Shown here in pieces: positions 29,571 through 39,196 of a DNA stretch of 64,000 nt. Below the pieces are notes generated by a model. The model did not search any database. It saw only the letters and a list, made by a program, of their open reading frames with translations, and was not told the origin of the DNA. The DNA is taken from the NCBI RefSeq assembly GCF_018613875.1, contig NZ_JAGGPJ010000027.1, positions 248,001 through 312,000 of the forward strand, given 5' to 3'. A program made the position numbers and the translations under genes. Numbering within the stretch: the first letter of the stretch is position 1; each line of letters opens with the position of its first letter. This stretch comes from Arthrobacter sp. ISL-28 (GTDB taxonomy: Bacteria > Actinomycetota > Actinomycetes > Actinomycetales > Micrococcaceae).

Positions 29571-31348
29571 TGACGGAGACACTCTTCGGCGGACCCACCC
29601 TGCCTCCGGCTTATCCGGAACGTGCAGCCTGGGGAACCGCCCCGAAGCTCCGTGCCTGGCAGCAGGAAGCCCTGGACCGCTATTTCAGCACTGGTCCGCG
29701 TGACTTCCTCGCTGTAGCGACGCCCGGCGCCGGCAAGACCACCTTCGCCCTCCGCGTGGCGTCAATGCTCATTGAGTCCGGAGCCGTCAACCGGGTGACC
29801 ATCGTTGCCCCCACCGACCACCTGAAGCGCCAGTGGGCAGACGCCGCGGCACGCGTGGGAATTGCCATCGATCCGAACTTCAAGAATGCCGACGGCCAGC
29901 ACGGCCGGGGCTTCATCGGGGTCGCCGTCACCTACGCCCAGGTGGCCAGCAAGCCCCTGCTGCACCGGGCCAAGACTGAAGCCGCCCGCACGCTCGTGAT
30001 CCTGGACGAGATCCACCACGGCGGCGAGGCGCTGTCCTGGGGCGACGGCCTCCGCGAGGCCTTCGATCCCGCCGTCCGGCGTCTTTCGCTGACCGGAACC
30101 CCCTTCCGTTCGGACACGTCGCCCATCCCTTTCGTGGAGTACGCGGAGGACCGGGACGGCATCAGGCGGTCCAAGGCGGACTATACGTACGGGTACGGCA
30201 ATGCGCTGCGTGACCACGTGGTGCGCCCCGTCATGTTCATGGCCTATTCAGGCCAGATGCGCTGGCGCACCAGCGGCGGCGAGGAAATGGCCGCTTCCCT
30301 GGGTGAGGCGGCTGTCACCAAGGACGTCACGTCCCAGGCGTGGCGTACCGCCCTGAACCCGGCCGGTGAGTGGATTCCCGCCGTGCTGGCCGGAGCCGAC
30401 AAACGCCTGAGCGAGGTCCGCCGGTCCGTTCCGGACGCGGGAGGCCTGGTGATCGCGACCGACCACGAGGACGCAAGAGCTTACGCGGGCCAGCTCAAGA
30501 AGATCACCGGCGAATCGCCCACGGTGATCCTTTCGGATGATGCGAAGGCATCCAGCAAGATCGAAGAATTCACGGAGAGCGACAAGCGCTGGATGGTTGC
30601 CGTCCGCATGGTGTCCGAAGGCGTGGACGTTCCGCGCCTGTCCGTGGGCGTCTACGCCACGTCGACCTCCACGCCGCTGTTCTTTGCCCAGGCAGTGGGC
30701 CGCTTCGTGCGTGCCCGGAAGCGCGGCGAGACCGCCTCGGTCTTCCTGCCTTCGGTACCGCAGCTGATGGCGCTGGCCAACAGCATGGAGGCCGAACGCG
30801 ACCACGCCCTGGACCGGCCGGAGAACGAGGACGGGGACGGCCTCTTCAATCCGGAAGACTCGCTGATGGACGAGGCGAACCGCGAAGACAAAGCCTCGGA
30901 CAGCCTGACCAAGGGCAAGTTCGAAGCTCTGGATTCACAGGCGTCCTTTGACCGCGTACTGTTCGACGGCGGCGAGTTCGGCACCGGCGGTGACATCGGT
31001 TCCGAGGACGAACTGGATTTCCTCGGCATCCCCGGACTGCTGGATGCCGAACAGGTAGGCACCCTGTTGCGCCAGCGCCAGCACGAGCAGCAGAGCAGGA
31101 AAAAGCGGCAAGGCCCCGCCGCCGCACCCGCGGCACCGGCGGTCCCCGACCACCGGATGCTGATGGACCTGCGGAACGAGCTCGCCAAGAATGTTGCGGC
31201 CTGGTCTGCACGGACGGGAACGCCGCACGGCGTGGTCCACACAAAGCTGAGGACGGTCTGCGGCGGGCCGCCTGTGGCGCAGGCAAATGAAGAGCAGCTT
31301 CAGTCCCGGCTGAAGAAGCTGCAGGACTGGTTCGTCGGCCGCAAGTAG
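29570..31348 (+). CDS. DEAD/DEAH-box (SF2) helicase
   Basis: 592 residues. RecA domain 1 has Walker A TPGAGKTT (51-58), DEIH at 146-149 and LTGTPFR; domain 2 has VSEGVDVPRLSVGVYATS and QAVGRFVRAR with the arginine finger. The C-terminal 190 residues are acidic then basic and carry no domain I can name. It resembles the type-III/UvrB-like SF2 group, but no restriction or Cas partner is near. Likely nucleic-acid remodelling. Confidence 0.88.
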   Translation: MTETLFGGPTLPPAYPERAAWGTAPKLRAWQQEALDRYFSTGPRDFLAVATPGAGKTTFALRVASMLIESGAVNRVTIVAPTDHLKRQWADAAARVGIAIDPNFKNADGQHGRGFIGVAVTYAQVASKPLLHRAKTEAARTLVILDEIHHGGEALSWGDGLREAFDPAVRRLSLTGTPFRSDTSPIPFVEYAEDRDGIRRSKADYTYGYGNALRDHVVRPVMFMAYSGQMRWRTSGGEEMAASLGEAAVTKDVTSQAWRTALNPAGEWIPAVLAGADKRLSEVRRSVPDAGGLVIATDHEDARAYAGQLKKITGESPTVILSDDAKASSKIEEFTESDKRWMVAVRMVSEGVDVPRLSVGVYATSTSTPLFFAQAVGRFVRARKRGETASVFLPSVPQLMALANSMEAERDHALDRPENEDGDGLFNPEDSLMDEANREDKASDSLTKGKFEALDSQASFDRVLFDGGEFGTGGDIGSEDELDFLGIPGLLDAEQVGTLLRQRQHEQQSRKKRQGPAAAPAAPAVPDHRMLMDLRNELAKNVAAWSARTGTPHGVVHTKLRTVCGGPPVAQANEEQLQSRLKKLQDWFVGRK

Positions 31349-31473
31349 CCGGAGGCGTAACCAACAGGGCGGGACCTGCGCCCGTTTCCAGGATTCCGCA
31401 TCCAGGACGATGTCCGGAATGTGGCTCGATTCACCTTCCGGGGTCAGCATTGTATATCCTCGAAGGTGCGTAT

Positions 31474-31566
31474 CCGGATGCGATTCACATCCGGGCGGGG
31501 GCTAGGCGCATTTGGCGGCGCCGCCGCGAGCCAGTTTCTGCCGGTATGTTGCACCTGAGACATACC
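31474..31566 (+). promoter_or_regulatory. Two inverted repeats upstream of the VWA protein
   Basis: CCGGATG/CATCCGG (31474-31480/31488-31494) and GGTATGT/ACATACC (31543-31549/31560-31566), in a 240-nt non-coding gap that also has TATCCT (31455-31460) as a possible -10. They could be operators or leader stems. Confidence 0.35.
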
Positions 31567-31588
31567 CCTGGATGTCAAGGATACGAAT

Positions 31589-33454
31589 ATGGGCCGTCGT
31601 CGTGCCCCCACCAGGCCAAGCTACCCCGGTTGGATCCGGACCTCAGTGGTGGCTGCAGCCGTAGTTGTGGGCCTTATCGCCGCGTCCCTGGTCCTGCCGG
31701 CCCTCCTCCATCCGGGGAGTATCGACTCGTCACAGTCCACCGTCCCCAAGGCACAGGCAGAAGCCGGCCTTCCGGAGGACCGCCCGGCTGTCAGCACAGG
31801 CGCGGCACCTTGCATTCCCCTTAATATCCTGGCATCACTCGAAAACGCCGAGATGGTGCGGTCGCTGGCGGCTGCGTACACTGCCAAACCGCGCAGCGTG
31901 GACGGCAAGTGCGTCTCGGTGAACGTGAGCCAGGAGAAATCCGGAGTAGCGGCCGTCAAGAAGGCGGCCGGGTTTGCCTCCATTCCAGCCGCCGAACGCC
32001 CCGCCGTGTGGCTGCCGGATTCCACGGCGTGGCTGCGCGTGGCCGAGGACAACGCCGGGAGCGCCCTGCGGCAGGATGGCGCCACCGTGGCCAGGAGCGG
32101 GATCGTTGTGGCGATGCCCGCCTCAATGGCCAAGGCAATCGGTTGGGACACCAAGGCGCCCAGCTGGGCCGAAGTCTTCGCGGTGTCCAAGGACCCAGGC
32201 ACCTGGGAACGCCTTGGCCATGCGGACTGGGGCAAATTCAAGTTCGGCAAAGCCAGTCCCACGGTTTCCACGTCCGGGCTCATGGGCCTCCTCGCGTCCT
32301 ACGGCGTGGCCGGAGGGAACCTCAAGGACGTCCAAAACGCTCAGCTGACCCAGCCGTCCGTGATAGGCAAGGTCAAAGATGGCGAGCTGAGCACAAGCCA
32401 TTACATGGCCACACCGGAGCACTTCCTCTGGCATGCACGGCAGGCGGACGACGCCGGCGACGTTTCAGAATTCCTCTCGGCGGTCATCGTCGATGAAAAG
32501 TCAGTCTGGGACTATAACCGAGGAATTTCGAGCAACGACGGTGTCACAAAGCAGGCGGGCACGCCGCCAAGGGAGCCGCTGCTGGCCATTTACCCCAGCG
32601 ACGGCGTCCTGGTTGCTGACAATCCCGCCGTGACCCTCGCCGGTGACTGGGTCAGCAGCCAGCAGCGCGGCGCTGCCGATGACTTCGTGGCCTATGCCCG
32701 GACGGAGCAGGGCCAGGAAGTGGTCAAAACCACCGGATACCGCACCATCCAGGACCAGGTGGACGCTACTGTCGCCAGCACAGGCCACTACGCGCGGTCC
32801 CTCCAGGCGATCCCGCTTCCCAGCGCCGACGTCCTGGTCAATGTCCAGAAGAGCTTTCCGAAGGTCCGCAAAAGAGCCCGGGCGCTGTTCCTACTGGACG
32901 TCTCCGGATCCATGGGACAGGAGGTTGCCCCGGGCGTAACCCGCTTGCAGGGGGCCAAGAACGCCGTCACCCGTGCCTTGGACCACTTCACCGACGACGA
33001 CCAACTGGGTCTCGCAGCGTTCTCCCACGTGGGGGATGGCCCGCTGGTTCCTGGTTTGGTCAGCCCCGTGTCCCCCTTCAAGACGAACAAGGGCGACCTG
33101 CTGGCGAAACTCAACGACCTGCAGCCTGTGGCCGCCACACCGCTGTTCGAAGCTGTCGGCCACTTCGCCGCCGAACAGGCAAGCGAATACAACGAATCCG
33201 AGATCAACACGATCGTGCTCTTAAGCGATGGCAAGAACGACACAACTCACCCCGGTGACCTCAAGTCGCTGACGGAGCAGTTGAGTCACCAGCACCACAA
33301 CACCCCGGTGCTCGTGTTCACGCTCGCCTATGGCGCCGACGCAGACACCGAGTCCCTGAGGGCCATCGCCAAGGCCAGCGGCGCACACTTCTATGACGCC
33401 ACCGACCCGAACCGTTTGGAAGCCGTACTGGGTGATCTCGTGACCAGCTTCTAG
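31589..33454 (+). CDS. Solute-binding/von Willebrand factor A surface protein
   Basis: 621 residues. One N-terminal membrane helix (about 14-36), then a periplasmic-binding-protein-like domain (about 65-400), then a VWA domain with the MIDAS motif DVSGS (437-441) and NTIVLLSDGKND. Anchored outside with a metal-dependent adhesion fold, it could sense or bind a partner protein or polymer. No transporter or chelatase gene is adjacent. The ATG is preceded by AAGGA. Confidence 0.82.
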   Translation: MGRRRAPTRPSYPGWIRTSVVAAAVVVGLIAASLVLPALLHPGSIDSSQSTVPKAQAEAGLPEDRPAVSTGAAPCIPLNILASLENAEMVRSLAAAYTAKPRSVDGKCVSVNVSQEKSGVAAVKKAAGFASIPAAERPAVWLPDSTAWLRVAEDNAGSALRQDGATVARSGIVVAMPASMAKAIGWDTKAPSWAEVFAVSKDPGTWERLGHADWGKFKFGKASPTVSTSGLMGLLASYGVAGGNLKDVQNAQLTQPSVIGKVKDGELSTSHYMATPEHFLWHARQADDAGDVSEFLSAVIVDEKSVWDYNRGISSNDGVTKQAGTPPREPLLAIYPSDGVLVADNPAVTLAGDWVSSQQRGAADDFVAYARTEQGQEVVKTTGYRTIQDQVDATVASTGHYARSLQAIPLPSADVLVNVQKSFPKVRKRARALFLLDVSGSMGQEVAPGVTRLQGAKNAVTRALDHFTDDDQLGLAAFSHVGDGPLVPGLVSPVSPFKTNKGDLLAKLNDLQPVAATPLFEAVGHFAAEQASEYNESEINTIVLLSDGKNDTTHPGDLKSLTEQLSHQHHNTPVLVFTLAYGADADTESLRAIAKASGAHFYDATDPNRLEAVLGDLVTSF

Positions 33455-33463
33455 GCCCGGTTT

Positions 33464-34099
33464 CTATTCGAGGTCCACGCCGCCCAGTTCCATTTCGGCG
33501 TACGTGTCGTCCAGGTTGTCGGCGATTCCCGCCGTCAGCCGCTTGATCACGGTGACTGAATAGCCAGCCTGGACCGCGTCGAGCGACGTGGCCATGACGC
33601 AGTGGTCGGTTGCGAGCCCCACCACCACGACGTCCTCCACGTCGTGGCTCTGTAGCCAGTCGTCCAGGCCGATTGAATCCTCTTCCGGAGCATAGTCCGC
33701 ATCCCCGGGCGAGGGCAGGGAGCCGGGCTTCCTGTCCCCGGTGGGCACGGCATCCTCCGGAGCGAGCAGCCCTTCAAAGCCGGAGTAGGCCGCCGTGTAC
33801 AAGCCCTTGTGAAAGTAGGCCTGGATGTGTTCCGAGTCGAGGTCTGGGTGAAGCTCGGCGCCCTGTGTTCCCGCGACGCAGTGCGGCGGCCAGCTGTCCT
33901 TGAAGTCCGGCGCCTCGGAGAAATGGGCGCCCGGATCAATGTGCCAGTCCTGGGTGGCCACGATGTGGTCGAACTGCCCGTGATGTGCCTCGACGTACTC
34001 GCTGATCGCCCCCGCCACCGCGGCACCGCCCTCAACGGGCAAAGCGCCGCCCTCGCAGAAGTCGTTCTGGACGTCGACAATGATCAGTGCACGTGACAT
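33464..34099 (-). CDS. pncA: Nicotinamidase (isochorismatase family)
   Basis: Deamidates nicotinamide to nicotinate for NAD salvage. 211 residues. The catalytic triad is visible as Asp9 (IIVDVQNDF), Lys98 (FHKG) and Cys167 (ATDHCV); metal ligands Asp51, His53 and His59 lie in DWHIDPGAH. A 20-residue acidic insert (120-140) follows the lysine. The start overlaps the pncB stop by one base, an operon for consecutive salvage steps. Confidence 0.93.
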   Translation of the reverse strand: MSRALIIVDVQNDFCEGGALPVEGGAAVAGAISEYVEAHHGQFDHIVATQDWHIDPGAHFSEAPDFKDSWPPHCVAGTQGAELHPDLDSEHIQAYFHKGLYTAAYSGFEGLLAPEDAVPTGDRKPGSLPSPGDADYAPEEDSIGLDDWLQSHDVEDVVVVGLATDHCVMATSLDAVQAGYSVTVIKRLTAGIADNLDDTYAEMELGGVDLE

Positions 34100-35427
34100 C
34101 AGTTCTCCTCGTAGATCGTGGGGATGGCAGGTTCGCCGCGGTGCAGGCGGTGGACGACCGCCGGCAGTTCGGCCATTGAATCGGCATGGCGCTGTCGGGC
34201 ACGAAGCACTCCTTCATGGCCGGTCCAGCCCGGCAGCAGTTCGCCGTTTTTGATGAACTGCTGCAGAAGGGGGCGGTCATTGCCATCGTCAACCGGACGG
34301 TGGCCCACGCCGATGATCTCCTGGCTGGCCATACCGTGGTCATCGAGCCTGCGGAGGGCGTACTTGCGCCCGCCCTTGCTGATTTTGTCCTTGGCGGTCT
34401 TGGCGACGGACACGAACTCGCCCGTGTTGTCCGCACGGCTGACGAGCTTGTAGACCATGCTCGCGGTGGGCGCCCCGGAACCGGTGACGAGCGATGTGCC
34501 CACGCCGTAGGCGTCGACGGGCGCGGATTGGAGCGCGGCGATCGCGAACTCGTCGAGGTCGGAAGTGACCACGATGCGGGTGTTCTCGTTGCCCAGCTCG
34601 TCCAGCAGTTGGCGCACCCACTGCGCCTGTTCCACCAGGTCGCCCGAGTCCAGCCTCACAGCGCCCAACGTTGGCCCGGCGATGTCGACGGCCATACGGA
34701 CAGCCGTTTCGACGTCGTACGTGTCCACGAGCAGCGAGGTACCGGGCCCCAGGGAGGCGACCTGCGCCTCAAATGCCGCGCGCTCAGTGTCGTGGAGCAG
34801 GGTGAAGGAATGGGCCGCGGTGCCCACCGTCTTGAGGCCGTAGCGCAGACCGGCTTCGAGGTTCGAGGTGCTGGCGAACCCGGCGATGACCGCGGCACGG
34901 GCGGCCGCGGAGGCCGATTCCTCGTGGGTCCGCCGGGAGCCCATCTCGATGCAGGGCCGGCTGCCGGCAGCGGTGATCATCCGGGATGCCGCGGAGGCGA
35001 TGGCGCTGTCGTGGTTCAGGACGGACAGGATGTAGGTTTCGAGGATGCAGGCCTCGGCGAACGTCGATTCGACGATCAGGATAGGGGAGTTCGGGAAGTA
35101 GGCTTCGCCTTCCGCGTAACCCCAGATGTCGCCGGTGAACCGGAAATCGGCGAGATAGTCCAGAGCCTCCTGGTTGACCACGCCAGTGGAGCTGAGAAAG
35201 TCCAGTTCGGCATCGCCGAAGCGGAACGCCGCGATGCCCTCGAGCAGCCGGCCGGTTCCGGCGACGATTCCGTAGCGCCGGCCGTCGGGGAGCCTCCGCG
35301 CGAAGGCCTCAAAGACTGATTTGCGGTGCGCTGCGCCGGAAAGCAGCGAGGCCTGAAGCATGGTCAACTCGTAGTGATCAGTGAACAGGGACGTGCGTGG
35401 CTGGTGCCAGCCGGCGGAGGTACTCAC
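34099..35427 (-). CDS. pncB: Nicotinate phosphoribosyltransferase
   Basis: Makes nicotinate mononucleotide from nicotinate and PRPP using ATP. 442 residues. Characteristic blocks: TDHYELTMLQA at the N-terminus, LEMGSRRTH-like (IEMGSRRTHEES), AVRLDSGDL, GVGTSLVTGSGAP and VYKLV. GTG start with a -10 six bases upstream. Divergent from clpS across only 37 bp, as in mycobacteria (Rv1330c-Rv1331). Confidence 0.94.
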   Translation of the reverse strand: MSTSAGWHQPRTSLFTDHYELTMLQASLLSGAAHRKSVFEAFARRLPDGRRYGIVAGTGRLLEGIAAFRFGDAELDFLSSTGVVNQEALDYLADFRFTGDIWGYAEGEAYFPNSPILIVESTFAEACILETYILSVLNHDSAIASAASRMITAAGSRPCIEMGSRRTHEESASAAARAAVIAGFASTSNLEAGLRYGLKTVGTAAHSFTLLHDTERAAFEAQVASLGPGTSLLVDTYDVETAVRMAVDIAGPTLGAVRLDSGDLVEQAQWVRQLLDELGNENTRIVVTSDLDEFAIAALQSAPVDAYGVGTSLVTGSGAPTASMVYKLVSRADNTGEFVSVAKTAKDKISKGGRKYALRRLDDHGMASQEIIGVGHRPVDDGNDRPLLQQFIKNGELLPGWTGHEGVLRARQRHADSMAELPAVVHRLHRGEPAIPTIYEEN

Positions 35428-35433
35428 AAAATC

Positions 35434-35439
35434 ACTCTA
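35434..35439 (-). promoter_or_regulatory. -10 box of a leaderless pncB-pncA transcript
   Basis: TAGAGT on the minus strand, 6 nt before GTG 35427. Confidence 0.55.
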
Positions 35440-35452
35440 GTGCGCATCCCCA

Positions 35453-35458
35453 TAGAAT
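35453..35458 (+). promoter_or_regulatory. -10 box of a leaderless clpS transcript
   Basis: TAGAAT, 6 nt before ATG 35465. The two divergent -10 boxes are 13 bp apart, so the two polymerases probably exclude each other. Confidence 0.55.
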
Positions 35459-35464
35459 GGACAG

Positions 35465-35845
35465 ATGACCTCAAGCGTTGCGCTCGGCCCTGACACGCAG
35501 GAGAGCACCCAGACTGGAACAGAGGCGTCCACCGACTCCCTGACAGCCCCGGACATCCCTTGGAACCTCGTGATCTGGAATGATCCGGTGAACCTCATGA
35601 GCTATGTCAGCTATGTTTTCCAGAGCTATTTCGGGTACTCGGAAACCAAAGCCAACAAGCTCATGATGGAGGTCCACAAGAAGGGCCGGTCCATTGTTGC
35701 GCACGGCAGCAAGGAACAGGTGGAACAGCATGCCGTCGCCATGCACGGCTACGGCCTGTGGGCAACCGTGGAGAAAGCCACCGGGGGAAACAGCGGGGGC
35801 GGCAAGAGCGGCGGCCCGGGCAAGGGCAAGGGGAAACGTGGCTAA
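35465..35845 (+). CDS. clpS: ATP-dependent Clp protease adaptor ClpS
   Basis: Delivers N-degron proteins to ClpC/ClpP. 126 residues. The core WNLVIWNDPVNLMSYVSYVF and MMEVHKKGRSIVAHGSKEQVE carry the N-degron pocket and the ClpC contact. An unstructured 30-residue N-terminus and a Gly/Lys-rich tail flank it. It overlaps the DUF2017 gene by 8 nt. Confidence 0.93.
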   Translation: MTSSVALGPDTQESTQTGTEASTDSLTAPDIPWNLVIWNDPVNLMSYVSYVFQSYFGYSETKANKLMMEVHKKGRSIVAHGSKEQVEQHAVAMHGYGLWATVEKATGGNSGGGKSGGPGKGKGKRG

Positions 35846-36404
35846 GGCTTTCAAATACGGACTCAAGGGCATTACCGGATTCCTCGAACCTGCCGAGCGG
35901 GAGCTGCTGCGCAGCCTCTTCGACGACGTCATCTCGATGCTCGAGCCGTCAGACCGCGGAAAACAGGACCCGCTCGCTGCCTTGATCGGACTGGACATGG
36001 ACGTCCGGGAACCTTCGGACCGCGCGCTGCGGCGGCTCCTGCCGAACGTCATAAAGGACGATGCCGCAGCCTCGCTTGAGTTCCGGCAGCTCACCGAACG
36101 CTCCCTGCGGGAAAGCAAGATCGGTGCTCTTCGCGCCGCCGCGCTGGACCTGGACAAGGACGAGCTGGTGCTGACCCCCGCGGACGCGAGGCACTGGTCC
36201 ACGGCACTGAACGACGTCCGGCTGGTGCTAGCCGAACGGCTGGACATCCGCGACGAGGCCGACGCCGACCACGTCCACCAGATGCAGGACTGGTCGCAGG
36301 CCGAGGACGTCGAAAGCTACCTCGCCCTTGTCTACAACTTCACCACCTGGCTGCAGGAGTCGCTCGTCCAGGCCATGCTGCAGTCCATGGAAGCCCGGCC
36401 CTAG
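35838..36404 (+). CDS. DUF2017 family protein
   Basis: 188 residues, all-helical, cytosolic, beginning AFKYGLKGITGFLEPAEREL. It is the usual actinobacterial partner downstream of clpS. Function unknown; the tight overlap with clpS suggests a role in regulated proteolysis, which is inference. The start is GTG 35838. Confidence 0.85.
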   Translation: MAKAFKYGLKGITGFLEPAERELLRSLFDDVISMLEPSDRGKQDPLAALIGLDMDVREPSDRALRRLLPNVIKDDAAASLEFRQLTERSLRESKIGALRAAALDLDKDELVLTPADARHWSTALNDVRLVLAERLDIRDEADADHVHQMQDWSQAEDVESYLALVYNFTTWLQESLVQAMLQSMEARP

Positions 36405-36544
36405 GCCCCGCGCGGCCGGCGGCGCCCGGCCGAGGTTAGGGCGGTCTGGGTGCGGCCGGTGCAAGCGGATGTGACAAATTCGACATGAGGCGAACGCCAC
36501 AAGTAATGGCCGCACCCATCGGGAACACCTATCCTCGAATAATC

Positions 36545-37570
36545 ATGACTTCACCATCGAGCACGGATCCGGCAGCACGGGCTGCGGCGGATGCCGCAAC
36601 GACCATCCGCGGCGATCTGGGATCGCTGCCGATCGGGGTGTTTGATTCGGGCGTCGGCGGACTCACAGTGGCACGGTCCATCATCGACCAGTTGCCCAAC
36701 GAATCGATCCTCTACGTGGGAGATACCGCCCACGGGCCTTATGGCCCGCTCCCCATCGCCGAGGTGCGCGCAAACGCACTGGGTGTCATGGACGAACTGG
36801 TGGATTCCGGCGTCAAACTCCTGACCATCGCCTGCAACTCGGCGTCGGCCGCCGTCCTCCGGGACGCCCGGGAGCGCTACACGGCCCGCTACGGGATCCC
36901 GGTGATCGAAGTGATCCAGCCGGCCGTCAGGCGAGCAGTGGCGGCCACCCGCACGGGCCGGGTCGGAGTGATCGGCACCTCCGCGACAATAGGCTCGAGG
37001 GCCTACGAGGACACCTTTGCCGCGGCGCCGGACCTCGCCATCACCTCGGTGGCCTGCCCCGAATTCGTCAGCTATGTGGAGGCGGGCATCACCACCGGCC
37101 CTGAGCTGCTGGCCGTGGCGGGGGAGTACCTGGCGCCGCTGAAGGCTGCCGGGGTGGATACGGTAGTGCTTGGCTGCACCCACTATCCGCTGCTGACCGG
37201 TGTGATTTCCTATGTCATGGGCGAGGACGTCACCCTCGTTTCCAGTGCCGAGGAAACTGCCAAGGATGTGTACCGCGCGCTGGCGTCCCGGGGTCTTGAA
37301 CGGACAGCCGCCGCTCCTCCGGAACACAACTTCATCGCCACGGGCGATGCCGGCCAGTTCGAGGCCCTCGCGCGCAGGTTCCTCGGGCCCGAGGTGCTCA
37401 GCGTCCGGCATGTCGACCACGTCGCGGCGCAGTACCCGACCGGAAGCCTCGCCCGCATCACGCCCGAGATGATCGCTGCCGCCCAGAGCGCGGTGTCACG
37501 GCCGCGCATCTCAAACTTTGTCGGCCAGGGAGCCGGGGCCAGCCCGTCGGCCGGGGGTTCCGCCCTGTGA
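36545..37570 (+). CDS. murI: Glutamate racemase
   Basis: Supplies D-glutamate for peptidoglycan. 341 residues including a 30-residue N-terminal extension and a Gly/Ser tail. The two catalytic cysteines are in [10 protein letters not shown] and [19 protein letters not shown] is the N-terminal signature. TATCCT lies 9 nt before the ATG, so the leader is at most a few bases. Confidence 0.95.
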   Translation: MTSPSSTDPAARAAADAATTIRGDLGSLPIGVFDSGVGGLTVARSIIDQLPNESILYVGDTAHGPYGPLPIAEVRANALGVMDELVDSGVKLLTIACNSASAAVLRDARERYTARYGIPVIEVIQPAVRRAVAATRTGRVGVIGTSATIGSRAYEDTFAAAPDLAITSVACPEFVSYVEAGITTGPELLAVAGEYLAPLKAAGVDTVVLGCTHYPLLTGVISYVMGEDVTLVSSAEETAKDVYRALASRGLERTAAAPPEHNFIATGDAGQFEALARRFLGPEVLSVRHVDHVAAQYPTGSLARITPEMIAAAQSAVSRPRISNFVGQGAGASPSAGGSAL

Positions 37571-38364
37571 AGCTCACTATCGTCGGCTGCACGGGATCCT
37601 TCCCGGGTCCGGGTTCGCCCGCCTCCTGCTACCTGCTGACAGCACATGACGGCGAACGCACGTGGAAGGTCGTCATGGACCTCGGCAGCGGAGCCCTGGG
37701 GGCCATCCAGCGCTATACGGACCTTGAGGACATCGACGCCATCTTTCTGACCCATCTGCATCCGGACCACTGCATGGACCTGTGCGGCCTGCATGTGGCG
37801 GTGCGCTGGAAGCCGGGGGGCTGGGACCGCGGAAGGATTCCGGTGTGGGGCCCTGCCGCGACGGCCGACCGGATGGCCACGGCGTACGGCCTTGAGCTGG
37901 ATCCGGGCATGCACGAGGAGTTCGATTTCACCAACTGGGTCGAGCGCCAGTCCGTCACGGTGGGACCCTTTACCGTGACGCCGTTCGCAGTCAACCACCC
38001 CGTAGAGGAAGCCTACGCCCTCAGGGTTGAAGTGACCGAGCCGGACAAGACCGGGGCGGCCGTGACGCGCGTCCTGACCTACTCCGGTGACACCGATTCC
38101 TGCCGCGGCCTGGAAGAGGCGGCGAAGGACGCCGACCTGTTCCTGTGCGAGGCGGCCTTCGAGGAAGGCCGTGACGACGGCATCAAGGATGTCCACCTGA
38201 CAGGGAAGCGGGCCGGTGAGGCCGCTGCCGTGGCGGGCGCCCGCCGCCTCCTGCTGACCCACATCCCGGTCTGGACGTCCCAGACGAAGGTCATGGCCGA
38301 GGCGCGGCCGGTTTTTGGCGGCGATGTCGCCGTGGCGGTCGCCGGCGTGCATTACACCGTCTGA
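37567..38364 (+). CDS. MBL-fold phosphodiesterase, Rv1339-like
   Basis: 265 residues. The metallo-beta-lactamase motif is [12 protein letters not shown]; other metal ligands lie in YSGDTDS and LLTHIPVW. It is encoded between murI and rph exactly where M. tuberculosis has Rv1339, which has been reported as an atypical cAMP phosphodiesterase. So cyclic nucleotide hydrolysis is a plausible role; RNase Z-like activity is the alternative. GTGA overlap with murI. Confidence 0.85.
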   Translation: MKLTIVGCTGSFPGPGSPASCYLLTAHDGERTWKVVMDLGSGALGAIQRYTDLEDIDAIFLTHLHPDHCMDLCGLHVAVRWKPGGWDRGRIPVWGPAATADRMATAYGLELDPGMHEEFDFTNWVERQSVTVGPFTVTPFAVNHPVEEAYALRVEVTEPDKTGAAVTRVLTYSGDTDSCRGLEEAAKDADLFLCEAAFEEGRDDGIKDVHLTGKRAGEAAAVAGARRLLLTHIPVWTSQTKVMAEARPVFGGDVAVAVAGVHYTV

Positions 38365-38425
38365 CACCGCCTGACGAAGACGCTCTGCGGCGCCAATACG
38401 CGCCAGCCGGCCGCGGATAAATCGA

Positions 38426-38431
38426 TAAGCT
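38426..38431 (+). promoter_or_regulatory. -10 box of a leaderless rph-rdgB transcript
   Basis: TAAGCT, 6 nt before ATG 38438. Confidence 0.5.
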
Positions 38432-38437
38432 AATGGC

Positions 38438-39196
38438 ATGACTTCCGAAGCAACCACTGCCCCCGTCATCCGTGCCGACGGCCGCACCCCGGACCAGCTC
38501 CGGCCCATTAGCATCACCCGCGGCTGGTCCAAGCAGGCGGAAGGATCCGCCCTGATCGAATTCGGCAACACCCGGGTACTGTGCACGGCTTCCCTGACCG
38601 AGGGCGTGCCGCGCTGGCTCAAGGGGGAAGGCCGCGGCTGGGTCACTGCCGAATACGCGATGCTTCCGCGCGCCACGAACACGCGGTCCGACCGGGAGTC
38701 GGTGAAGGGCAAGATCGGCGGCCGCACGCATGAGATCTCACGCTTGATCGGCCGGTCGCTGCGCTCGATCATCGACACTAAAGCCCTCGGCGAGAACACG
38801 ATCGTGCTGGACTGCGACGTCCTGCAGGCCGACGGCGGGACGCGGACTGCCGCGATCACCGGCGCCTACGTGGCGCTCGCCGAAGCGATCCGCTTCGCCC
38901 GGGAAAACAAGATGATTGCCCGGAACGCCCAGCCCCTCGTCGACACGATCGCCGCCGTATCCGTGGGCATCATCGACGGCATCCCCATGCTGGACCTTCC
39001 CTACCTGGAGGACGTCCGGGCCGAGACCGACATGAACGTCGTGGTCACCGGGTCCGGCAAGTTTGTTGAGGTCCAGGGCACCGCGGAGGGCGCTCCGTTC
39101 GACCGCGATGAGCTCAATAAGCTGCTGGACCTGGCACTCCTGGGCACCGAGCAGCTCGCCGCGATCCAGCGCGAAACCCTGGCCGAAGCGCCGTGA
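38438..39196 (+). CDS. rph: Ribonuclease PH
   Basis: Phosphorolytic 3'-to-5' exoribonuclease that trims tRNA 3' ends. 252 residues. Motifs: [25 protein letters not shown] and [18 protein letters not shown]. It overlaps rdgB by GTGA. Confidence 0.95.
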   Translation: MTSEATTAPVIRADGRTPDQLRPISITRGWSKQAEGSALIEFGNTRVLCTASLTEGVPRWLKGEGRGWVTAEYAMLPRATNTRSDRESVKGKIGGRTHEISRLIGRSLRSIIDTKALGENTIVLDCDVLQADGGTRTAAITGAYVALAEAIRFARENKMIARNAQPLVDTIAAVSVGIIDGIPMLDLPYLEDVRAETDMNVVVTGSGKFVEVQGTAEGAPFDRDELNKLLDLALLGTEQLAAIQRETLAEAP

